DNA of 64,000 nucleotides from Coenobita brevimanus (Eukaryota; Arthropoda; Malacostraca; Decapoda; Coenobitidae): NCBI GenBank assembly GCA_032717465.1, contig CM064690.1, positions 29,639,153 to 29,703,152 of the forward strand, read 5' to 3'. Shown piece by piece: positions 55,100 to 64,000 of this stretch (position 1 is its first letter; each line of letters starts with the position of its first letter). The notes under the pieces were generated by a model. It saw only the letters and a program-made list of their open reading frames with translations, ran no database searches and was not told where the DNA came from. The position numbers and the translations under genes were made by a program.

Positions 55100-55145
55100 A
55101 GAGTACTTAGGACAAGAGCTAGTCACGAAGGAGTGTAGGGTATCA
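55100..55145 (-). repeat. Family A fragment
   Basis: Only the core GAGCTAGTCACGAAGGAGTG remains. Confidence 0.45.
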
Positions 55146-55239
55146 TGTATCTGTTCATACGTATGGAGATTTTTTTTTTTCCTTTCTATTTTGTCTCCAT
55201 GGAAAACTGAGGCCTAGTACCTCCCACTGAATCAATCTA

Positions 55240-55385
55240 AGCTTCCCATCCTTCCATCCATTCATTTATCTACCCGTCCATCCATTTACCCATCTATCTA
55301 TCCATCCATTCACCCATCCATCCATCTACCCATCCATCCATTTATCTAGCCATCTGTCTACCCATCCAACCCTCCATCCATCCCA
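55240..55385. repeat. (ATCC)n array
   Basis: CATCCATC and CCATCTAC tetranucleotides, about 145 bp. Confidence 0.9.
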
Positions 55386-55649
55386 ACCTTCTGACTTTTT
55401 AGTATCTAGGCCACATTCAGTGCTGGTGATAAGCTTTGATAATGGGATAGTGTTTACCTGACTGGAAAACCCTGATGAATTTTGGCAGGGGTGACTATGA
55501 AATCAGCCTGGACCTTAAAATGTTAACAGGGCAAAAGGAATCGGTATTTGGATCACTTTTAAGGAACAAGTTTGGAGAATAACCATTAACTACATTGAAA
55601 GTGGCTTGGGGAAAGGGTCTATCTATCTATCTACCTACCTATCTATTGC

Positions 55650-55760
55650 CAGACAGTCTAAATCTCGTAAGGGGTGAGCACAAACAAGTCACCTCCATGT
55701 CGCCCTGTCCCCTGCCATTTCTCAGCCCTCCTCCAGGCTTAAACCCTTCTCATATACCTC
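55650..55760 (+). repeat. Dispersed repeat family D copy
   Basis: AATCTCGTAAGGGGTGAGCA, then ACAAACAAGTCACCTCCATG, then CGCCCTGTCCCC. This is the most complete copy. From 55760 to 56200 I see only unassigned AT-rich sequence. Confidence 0.65.
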
Positions 55761-56199
55761 TCTACTGCATCCGACCATCTCATCATTGATCTATCTTTCC
55801 TTCTCCCGTCCCCTGCACCTCAATCACATACTCTCCTAGTTAATCTCTCACTCCATCCTCAGGACATGGCCAAACCACCTCAGTGTATTTCTCCTAATCT
55901 GATGACTTCGTTCCCAGTTCCATATAGTTTTAAAAAATACTAACCGTACCATACAAGGTCGAAAACATTGGATATAAAACTTGTCTTTATTATTTTCAAT
56001 TTTCTTACAAGTGTGCACATTTGCAATCCATATTTACAAAGTACATTAGCAGCTATGACGGCAAGATTTTGAGTTACTCTGGCAGGAGGTAGTGCTATAA
56101 TTTAAAAAGTATATTAAAAGTATATTACAGGTTGAAAGTATGTCACAAAATAGTTCAGGTATATCAGAGTGTATCAGTGAATTTAGTGCAATAAGCTAT

Positions 56200-56480
56200 C
56201 TCCATCTCCTGCTTGCTCTCCTCCTCTCTTTCCTACTCCTCTCTTTCCTACTCCTCTCTTCCTTGCTGTCCTACTCCTCTCTTCCCTGCTGTCCTGCTCC
56301 TCTCTTCCCTGCTGTCCTGCTCCTTTCTTCCCTGCTTTCCTATTCCTCTCTTCCCTACTCTCCTCCTCTCTATCCTGCTTTCCTACTTGTCACATCCCTG
56401 TTCTCCTATCTGTCTCATCCCTTCTCTCTTACTCTGCTCTTCCCTGCCGCCCTCCCCCTCTCCTCCCTGCTTACACTAGA
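56200..56480. repeat. CTCTCTTCCCTGCTGTCCTG pyrimidine minisatellite
   Basis: About ten units of 15-20 bp based on CTCCTCTCTTCCCTGCTGTC. Confidence 0.85.
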
Positions 56481-57120
56481 ACAATACACACATCACACCC
56501 TAAAAGTACAAAGAAAAATACAACCTGTACCCTGTCCTCTCTGGTGCTTCCATCTCCTCTCTGGTATCTCTCAGCTGGGTCCAATTCTCTCTCTCATCTC
56601 TCCCTAGCCTCTCTCTCTCTATCGCCTGAGGGAAATACAGGAATATTAGTCTCTCAGCTGGCTCCGATTCTCTCTCTCCTCTCCCTATTACTCTCTCTTC
56701 TCTCCCTGTTAGTCTCTCCTCTCCCTCCCCAGCATCAGTCCCTCCTCTCTGTCTCCGCAGATGCCTCGTTAACTCAGTGTACCCGTACAGTGTCATGCTT
56801 TAGTTATTTATTTATTTGATTATTCATTTTACTTTACTACTTTCTCTTTCAGGTTATTCATACTGGTAACTTATAGATAAAGTATTATAGAATATAACTT
56901 TTCCTTTTCAGTCTTTCCTATGAAATTTCCATGTCAGTTTTTCCATACTGCATGGTGGTTTTTCTTTTTCTTGCCAGTTTAAACTAGAGGGTTTGGAGGC
57001 GGGGGGAGCCTACTTGCTTTACTATCCTTATCCTTCAGCATGTAGAGTTAGATCTCGTAGTCATAGTCTACTCTGTAACAGACAGACTCGAAAGGACCAT
57101 AAGGTCTGTTGCTGTTTGCT
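56481..57120. other. Spacer between pyrimidine arrays, no gene
   Basis: Includes short CTCTCAGCTGG duplications (56570 and 56655) and AT-rich sequence with a GACAGACTCGAAAGGACC word. No coding support. Confidence 0.5.
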
Positions 57121-58560
57121 TTCCTTTGTACTCCCCTCTCCCTGCATCAGTCCCTCCTCTCTCCCTAGAACAAGTTTGTACTCTCCCTAGCACCAGTCCC
57201 TATCTCCTTTCTCCCTAGCATCAGTCTCTTCTCTCTCTCTCTCAGCAGTCTCTCCTCTCTCTCCCTAGCATCAGTCTCTCCTCTCTCTCCCTAGCACCAG
57301 TTTCTCCTCTCCCTCCCCAGCGTCAGTTTCTCCTCTCTCTCCCTATCAGTCTCTCCTCTCCCTCCCCAGCGTCAGTTTCTCCTCTCTCCCTATCAGTCTC
57401 TCCCCTCTCTCCCTATCAGTCTCTCCCCTCTTCCCTGCGTCAGTCTCTCCATTCTCTCCCCAGCATCAGTCTCTTCTCTCTCCCCAGCATCAGCCTCTCC
57501 TCTCTCTCCCTATCAGTCTCTTCTCTCACTCCATATCACTCCTCTCTCTCCCTATCAGTCTCTCCTCTACCCAGCACCAGTCTCTAATCTCTCCCTATCA
57601 GTCTCTCCTCTTTCTCCCCAGCATCAATCTCTCCTCTCTCCCTGTCAGTCTCCTCTCTCTCCCCAGCATCAGTCTCTCCTCTCTCTCCCTAGCATCAGTC
57701 TCTTCTCTCTCTCTATCAGTCTCTCCTCTCTCCCTATCAGTCTCTCCTCTCTCCCTATCAGTCTCTCCTCTCCCTCCCTAGCATCAATCTCTCCTCTTTC
57801 TCCCCAACATCAGTCTCTCCTCTCTCCCTATCAGTCTCTCCTTCCCTAGCATCAGTCTCTCCTCTCTCCCTATCAGTCTCTCCTTCCCTAGCATCAGTCT
57901 CTCCTCTCTCCCTATCAGTCTGTCCTCTCTCTCCCTAGCATCAGTCTCTCCTCTCTCCCTATCAGTCTCTCCTCTCCCTAGCATCTCTCTCCTCTCTCTC
58001 CCCAGCATCAGTTTCTCCTCTCTCTCCCTAGAATCAGTCTCTCCTCTCTCCCTATCAGTCTCTCCTCTCTCTTCCCAGCATCTGTCTCTCCTCTCTCTTC
58101 CCAGCATCTGTCTCTCCTCTCTCTTCCCAGCATCTCTCTCTCCTCTCCCTCCCCAGCATCAGTCTCTCCTCTTTCTCTCCAGCATCAGTCTCTCCTCTCC
58201 CCAGCATGTCTCTCCTCTCTCTCCCCAGCATCAGTCTCTCCTCTCTCCCTGTCAGTCTCTCCTCTTTCTCCCTTGCATCAGTCTCTCTCCCTGTCAGTCT
58301 CTCCTCTCTCCTCAGCGTCAGTCTCTCCTTTCTCTCCCCAGCATCAGTCTCTCCTCTCTCCCTATCAGTCTCTCCTCGCTCCCCAGCATCAGTCTCTCCT
58401 CTCTCTCCCTATCAGTCTCTCCTCTCTCCCTATCAGTCACTCCTCTCTCCCTATCAGTCTCTCCTCTCTCCATATCAGGCTCTCCTCTCTCCCTATTGGT
58501 CTATTCTGTCTCCCTATCAGTCTCTCCTCTCTCCCTATTAGTCTCTCCTCTTTCCCTCTT
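57120..58560. repeat. CAGTCTCTCCTCTCTCCCTA minisatellite, about 1.4 kb
   Basis: Interleaved units of CAGTCTCTCCTCTCTCCCTAT (about 20 bp) and CCCCAGCATCAGTCTCTCCT (about 26 bp). It opens frames on both strands without any gene evidence. Confidence 0.9.
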
Positions 58561-58664
58561 CTTAACAACTCTGCATTACCGATTTTGTCTACATATTTTT
58601 CTTTAATATTGTTACTAATGCAAAATATGAATCTTAGAAGGAAAATAAATCGGTAAGGAAAAGG

Positions 58665-58960
58665 TGCTAAAAAAAAAAAAAAAAAAAAAAAAAGCCCAAG
58701 ACAATGTTGCCGCTGATGGCTTCCTTGGGTTGCCATTCTTGCTCTCCAGGGTTGCCAGGGGTTGCCAGGGGTTGCCATCTTGTCCTCCTGAGTTGTATCG
58801 TTGCCACCTCGCCCTCCAAGGTTGCTATTTGCCATCCTAGGGTACCGTCTACTCATCTGCTGTAGTTCTGTGTTTTTCCTACTGCCTTCCTGCTGTCTAG
58901 GGCTGTCTTCTGGGGTCGCCATCTTGCTGTCTTTGGTTGCTATCTTCTAAGGCTGCTGGG
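58665..58960. repeat. Poly-A and GGTTGCCATCTTG words
   Basis: Poly-A at 58670-58693 is followed by about ten degenerate copies of a GGTTGCCATCTTG-like word to 58980. Confidence 0.6.
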
Positions 58961-58979
58961 CTGATACTGTGGTTGCCAT

Positions 58980-59385
58980 CTGTAGGAGGGGGAGGTGCTA
59001 TTAGTGGTGATGCTGGAGGGGGAGGTGCTATTAGTGGTGATGCTGGAGGGGGAGGTGGTGGCAGTGGTGATGCTGGAGGGGAAGGTGGTGGCAGTGATGC
59101 TGGAGGGGGAGGTGGTGGGGCTGTGGTGATGCTGGAGGGGGAGGTGCTATTAGTGGTGATGCTGGAGGGGGAGGTGCTATTAGTAGTGATGCTGGAGGGG
59201 GAGGTGGTGGCAGTAGTGATGCTGGAGGGGGAGGTGGTGGGGCAGTAATGATGCTGGAGGGGGAGGTGGTGGGGGCAGTAGTGATGCTGGAGGGGGAGGT
59301 GGTGGGGCAGGAGTGATGCTGGAGGGGCAGGTGGTGGGGGCAGGAGTGATGCTGGAGGGGCAGGTGGTGGGGCAGTAGTAAAGTT
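58980..59385. repeat. 30-bp minisatellite GATGCTGGAGGGGGAGGTGG
   Basis: About thirteen units containing GATGCTGGAGGGGGAGGT followed by GGTGGCAGTAGT or GCTATTAGTGGT. Confidence 0.9.
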
Positions 59386-59407
59386 AACATGATTATTCCT
59401 GCCACCA

Positions 59408-59507
59408 CAGACGGTTTTACCCAGCTCAGGGAAATCCTCTGGTTAATAAAGTCACAGTAAACCCCTCCTATGCCAACAGTCTGTCCTGATGGGAATAAAA
59501 CCGTCTG
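59408..59507. repeat. 100-bp family F-like element with inverted ends
   Basis: CAGACGGTTTTA (59408-59419) and TAAAACCGTCTG (59496-59507) are exact inverted repeats. The left end continues CCCAGCTCAGGG, like other family F ends. Confidence 0.6.
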
Positions 59508-59644
59508 CAGATACGAAGAATAAAATAATAGTAATAATAAAATAATAAAATAAAATATGGGTCATCGAGGTGAAGAGAATAGCATGTAGGAAAATGTGTA
59601 AGGCAGAGAAAATATTTATCAACGAAAAAGCCTAAGAATGAATG

Positions 59645-59645
59645 A

Positions 59646-59711
<66 letters not shown>

Positions 59712-59940
59712 TTACGTGTGTATTAACGTGTACAATATGCGTGTATTCATGTGTATATGGAGATGTACGTATATGTAGGTGTGTAGGTATGTGTGTGCAC
59801 GACTATGTAGGTGTGTAGGTATGTGTGTGCACGACTATGTAGGTGTGTAGGTATGTGTGTGCACGACTATGTAGGTGTGTAGGTATGTGTGTGCACGACT
59901 ATGTAGGTGTGTAGGTATGTGTGTGCACGTCTATGTGCAG
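59645..59940. repeat. (GT)n and a 32-bp minisatellite
   Basis: (GT)n at 59648-59708, then five near-identical 32-bp units containing GTAGGTGTGTAGGTATGTGT and GTGCACGACTAT at 59776-59938. Confidence 0.9.
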
Positions 59941-60590
59941 TAAGCACTGATGTGCATTCAAAATCAATATTTATATGTGTATGTCTATGTTCATATATGT
60001 AGGTGTACATGCAAATATGTGCATCTGCATTAATGTGTATACATCTGTATGTGTATTATGTACGTATTCTTTAATGTATGCATATACATATGTATGTATG
60101 CATGATTTTATGCATTTATAAATGTATCAATCCGTGCACGTATGTATGTACGAATGTACGGTACTTATACATGAATGTATCCATGTATATATGTAGGTAT
60201 ATATGAATGTAGGCGTGTGTATTTATATATGATTGAATATGCATGTATATGTGTAGTTAAATATGTGAAGGTGCTCTTGCATATGTGCATGTGTGCATTT
60301 GTGTGTATGTATGCTTGTACATGTGTATTTGTGTATGCATGTATGTTGAAGTATGTATTAAAATATGTAAGCAAGCATGGTAGTGCATATGAATGTTTGC
60401 ATGTTGATACATACATTTATGCATGTGCTGCTATGTATGTGTATGTGTGAGTGTGTACAAGTGAATGTGTGCTAGCGTGTGCGTCCGTTCGCGTAGGCGC
60501 GTTTGTGTGTGTGACTGTGTAGGTGTGTGTGGATGTATTATGTGTTCATGTGTGTGCGAGTGTCTGAATATACTTTAGACAGTACGTTAT
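59940..60590. repeat. Degenerate GTATGT-rich tract
   Basis: About 650 bp of TATGTATG, GCATGTG and GTGTG words without a fixed unit; an ageing microsatellite. No gene. Confidence 0.7.
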
Positions 60591-61104
60591 AGAAAAACTA
60601 TGAACATGTACTTTGCCGAAAGGTTTGGTTATAGGGCTAGGAGGCAAAAAGAGCCGCTGAATTATAGAAGAAAGTCAAATCCTTTCATAATAAACCCAAA
60701 GAAAGGTGACCAATTTAACCCAAAGCCAGGTGACAGCCGCAGCGCAAAATACCTGCAGGTGGAAGCCAGCGGAACAACCATACTTCCGGATGGTGGTGGT
60801 GGTGGTGGGGGCGGTGGTGATGGTGGTAGTTGTGGTTGGAGGGGTCCTTCACAACTTCTGTCTTCTGTGCTCCTGTCTTCTCTTTTATCTTCCTGTCTTC
60901 TCTCTTATCTTCAACTCCTCAGGTCCAAATCAATATGGAAAAGAAAAATGAAATAATTACGGACTCTACAGACAGCTGACAGGAACAGAATATTCGCCAT
61001 TATAACCATCCCAACATAATCCGGGCAAAAATAAAGGTTATGGTACTTTAGCTGTTTACCATTACAACACTAATATTATTTCAAAGAAGTGGGAAAAGCA
61101 CAGA

Positions 61105-61147
<43 letters not shown>

Positions 61148-61620
61148 TCCAGTATTGGTCAGGACACCTTTCACCTGGCTATATCCATCCACATTTCCTC
61201 CCTGGCATATCAGCCTTCTCTAGGTTAATATATCAGGATTTTCTTACCATATACTTAGCATTTAATGAAGAAAAATGTCCCAAATAACACAATCGGCAGT
61301 CCTTCCCCCACCACACGGCTTCACATCACACTAACTCACCCTACACCTCTATCCTTGTCTTAAACTAACCCAGACTGACTCACACGCCTATAAACCAAGC
61401 CTAAATAAAGATAATAAATGGGTTCCTGTACGTATTATTTACCCTTAATGAAGAAAGATGTCCTGGAGAAACCGTGCACAGCCTTCCCCCTCCACAGCAG
61501 AGCCAACACTGATGCTATAAACTGTGACGTCACCAGATATTCGCCTTGTTTCCCGGATGCCTTTTAAAAATTCAAACATAACACCGAATTGACAACCCAG
61601 CCAGGAGATGAAGGAAAACG
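60591..61620. other. Spacer with (GGT)n, (AAT)n and a local duplication
   Basis: (GGT)n lies near 60793-60830 and (AAT)n at 61107-61147. Two related stretches, 61255-61320 and 61435-61500, share TTAATGAAGAAAAATGTCC-like words and a CCTTCCCCC word. No coding gene supported. Confidence 0.5.
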
Positions 61621-61779
61621 GGGGATTAAGAGAAAACGTGATGTTAAGCTAGAACGTAAGCTTATGAGAACGTAAGAGAAATAAGGTTAAGAAAGAACGT
61701 AAGCAAATGAGAGAGGATAAGCTGAAAAGAAGGTAGGCTTAAAGAAAATGAACCTGAGAGAAAATGGCTTAATAGACAG

Positions 61780-62540
61780 ACAAATGAAGGGTTAATGAAA
61801 GGGTTAATGAGGGGGTTAATGAAAGGGTTAATGAAGGAGTTAATGAGGGGTTAATAAGGGTTAATGAAGGAGTTAATGAGGGGTTAATTAAGGGGTTAAT
61901 GAAGGATTTAATAAGGGTTAATGAGGGGGTTAATGGAGGGTTTAATGAACGGGTAAATAAGGGGATTAATTAGGAGGTTAATGGAGGAGTTAATGATGAG
62001 GTTAATGAAGTGTTAATGAGGGGGTTAATGAAGGTATTAATGAAAGGGTTAATGTGGGGTTAGTGAAGGGCTTAATGAAGGGTTAATGAGGGGTTAATGA
62101 GTGTTAATGAGGGGATTAATGAAGATATTAATGAAGGGGTTAATGAGGAAGAAGGGATTGTGAAGAGGTTAATGAGGGGGTTAATGAAGGGGTTAATGAA
62201 GGGGTTAATAAAGGGTTAATGAAGGGGTTAATGAGGAGGTTAATGAAGGAATTAATGAAAGTGTTAATGTAGAGGTTAATGAAGGGATTAATGAAAGGGT
62301 TAACGTAGGGGTTAATGAAGGGATTAATGAAAGGGTTAATGACCCGGATACTGGAGGGGTTAATGAAAGGGTTAATGAAGCGGTTAATGGAGGGGTTAAT
62401 GAAGGTATTAATGAAAGGGTTAATGACGCGGATAATGGAGGGGTTAATGAAGATATTATTGAGGGGGTTAATGAAGGGGTTAATAAAGGGTTAATGAAGG
62501 GGTTAATGAGGAGGTTAATGAGGGGTTAATGAGGGAGGGG
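61780..62540. repeat. GGGGTTAATGA minisatellite
   Basis: About 60 degenerate copies of an 11- to 12-bp unit GGGGTTAATGAA/GGGGTTAATGAG. A higher-order block containing TTAATGACCCGGATA or TTAATGACGCGGATA occurs twice near 62335-62440. Confidence 0.9.
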
Positions 62541-63010
62541 GCCGTATCTAACCCCTCCAGTGCAAGGTGTCCGCTTACCTTTATAAAATCGTCAGGAGAT
62601 GGCAAGAAAACAGACGGTACATGACCAAGGCAGGCAGGCTGGCCGGGGAGTGTGGTGACGTCAGAAAAAACTTGACCAATCAGAAGGCAGCAAGTTTTTC
62701 ACCATGTTTGTGGTCAATCGCCACACAAACGCCATCTGTAGGAAGAGTTTGTGCCTCCCCGCCTGCCCGCTTCTCTGCCTGGCTGCTGCTGCCTGCCTGC
62801 CAGCTGCCTGCCAGCCTGCTACCCACCCATGTACCTGCCTGCCTGCGTCCTGCCTGCTTACCCTCCAGCTTGCCTACATTTCACCCTTCTTGCCCGTCTA
62901 CATAAGGATGAATTTCGGGGCCAAGTTAGAAGAAAAGCAATATAGAAAACGAACAAATGAATGGGCGTCTTAAAGAAAAAGAACATATTTCATCAGTATC
63001 TATGGTTTGG
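62541..63010. other. Spacer, no supported gene
   Basis: Mixed sequence including a CCAATCAG box near 62675 and a CTGCCTGCCTGC run at 62760-62875. It could be the edge of a gene beyond the window, but nothing shows that. Confidence 0.45.
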
Positions 63011-63024
63011 TTACTTGTTCCCTC

Positions 63025-63510
63025 CCCCCCCACCGCCAGGCCCCCCACCCATGCCCCCCAGGGCGCCCCCCCAGGCCAGGCCCCCACCCAGGCCCCAGAG
63101 AGTTCCCCCCGAGGCCAGACCCCTCACCCAGGCCCCCCAAAGTGCCCCCCCAGGCCAGGCCCCTCACCCAGGTCCCCCAAAGTGCCCCCCCAGGCCAGGT
63201 CCCTCACCCAGGCCCCCCAGAGTGCCCCCCCAGGCCAGGCCCCCCACCCAGACTCCCCAGAGTTCCCCCCAGGCCCCCCAGGCCCCCCAGAGTGCCCCCT
63301 CAGGCCAGGCCCCCCACACACGCCCCCAGATACCCCCCCCAGGCAAGACCCTCCACCCACGCCCCCAGAGTACCCCCCCCAGGCCAGGCCCACCACACAC
63401 GCCCTCAGAGTACCCCCTCAGGCAAGACCCTCCACCCACGCCCCCAGAGTACCCCCCCAGGCCAGGCCCACCACCCACGCCCCCAGAGTGCCCCCCCCCC
63501 AGGTCTCTGT
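63025..63510. repeat. C-rich minisatellite CCCCCCAGGCCAGGCCCC
   Basis: About fifteen units of 30-36 bp built from CCCCCCAGGCCAGGCCCC and CACCCAGGCCCCCCAGAGTG. Open in all three plus frames (proline-rich), which is expected from composition. Confidence 0.9.
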
Positions 63511-63559
63511 AGCCATGCCAGTGACAGGGAACCTTCCAGGGTGGCAGTCAGGGTGGAAC

Positions 63560-64000
63560 TTGGCACACACGCATGCAGTCAGGCAGACAGGCGGACAGGA
63601 AGACAGGCAGGAGGAGAGAGTGAGTGACAGAAACGCAGACAGCGAGGCAGACAGGATGATTGGCAGGCAAACTGTCCGGTAGGCAGGGCCCAGTCAGTAA
63701 GGCAGGTAGTCAAGCATGCCAGCAGGCTGTCAGACAAGCTGCCAGGCTGTAAGGCAGGCAGGATGGCAGGTAGGCAGTCATATAGTTAGGTTAGAAGACA
63801 GGAGGGCAGGTAGGCAGCATACAGTAGGCACCCAGTCAGGAGTCAGGCAGACTGGCAGGGGTACAGGAAGACAGGAAGGAAGGGTGAAATATAGGCGGGC
63901 TGGGGGTAGGCAGGCAGGCTGGGGGTAGGCAGGCAGGCTGGGGGTAGGCAGGTAGGCTGGGGGTAGCAGCAGGATGCAGGCAGGCAGGTAGAAGGGTGGG
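63560..64000. repeat. CAGG tetranucleotide array
   Basis: GGCAGGCAGGTAGG-type repeats with CAGTCAGG and GGCTGGGGGTA units run to the window end. The last 100 bp are five copies of GGCTGGGGGTAGGCAGGCA-like units. Confidence 0.9.

Noticed and set aside
60600..60956. 118-codon plus-strand open frame with a Gly run
   Set aside because: No recognisable domain, weak start context, and a (GGT)n microsatellite makes up the core.
62567..62905. 112-codon plus-strand open frame
   Set aside because: The second half is a CTGCC repeat and the first half has no family resemblance; no splice partners were found.
62957..63682. Proline-rich open frame of 241 codons
   Set aside because: A C-rich minisatellite that is open in all three plus frames; no signal peptide, homology or codon constraint.

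Overview
The window is animal nuclear DNA with intron-containing genes and a very heavy load of micro- and minisatellites. Several features point to a decapod crustacean, probably a crab: long (CA)n, (GA)n, (AAT)n and (GATA)n arrays, a TTAGG-type repeat tract, crustacean-like non-LTR retrotransposon fragments, and arthropod-type genes. This organism call is an inference from sequence character, not a match.

Five protein-coding genes can be assembled exon by exon, with GT-AG junctions and phases that close. (1) Plus strand 38-3008: a secreted fibrinogen-related (ficolin/techylectin-like) lectin, 6 exons, 321 aa. Its last exon is followed by decayed tandem copies of its own C-terminal coding segment. 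(2) Minus strand 5481-9543: a secreted, mostly helical 324-aa protein in 8 exons. By eye it resembles the helical N-terminal domain of bacterial Cry delta-endotoxins, with no domains II or III. (3) Plus strand 12456-14245: an ERp29/Windbeutel-type ER protein, 249 aa, ending in HDEL. (4) Minus strand 20870-28556: an SLC5-family sodium/solute symporter, 11 exons, 668 aa, with a repeat-expanded, sequon-rich extracellular loop. (5) Minus strand 38324-46318: a 1793-aa acidic coiled-coil protein with a C-terminal membrane anchor. It carries two in-frame coding minisatellites, one 21 bp (a heptad) and one 30 bp.

Region by region: 1-9.5 kb holds the lectin and the Cry-like gene, separated by repeats. 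9.5-12.4 kb is purine-rich and AT-rich spacer. 12.4-28.6 kb holds ERp29 and the symporter in convergent orientation, with a 6.6-kb AT-rich interval between their stop codons. 28.6-38.3 kb is almost all satellite arrays plus fragments of non-LTR elements. 38.3-46.5 kb is the coiled-coil gene with a recognisable core promoter. 46.5-64 kb has no gene I can support. It holds minisatellites (including a CACGTG array and a 2.3-kb G-rich array), TIR-bearing short elements, and a palindromic tRNA-derived SINE structure near 54.3-55 kb.

The five genes do not form a pathway. Two are secreted (lectin and Cry-like protein) and could both belong to an immune or gut-secretory repertoire, but nothing in the sequence ties them functionally. 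All calls come from reading the sequence; no database search was run.
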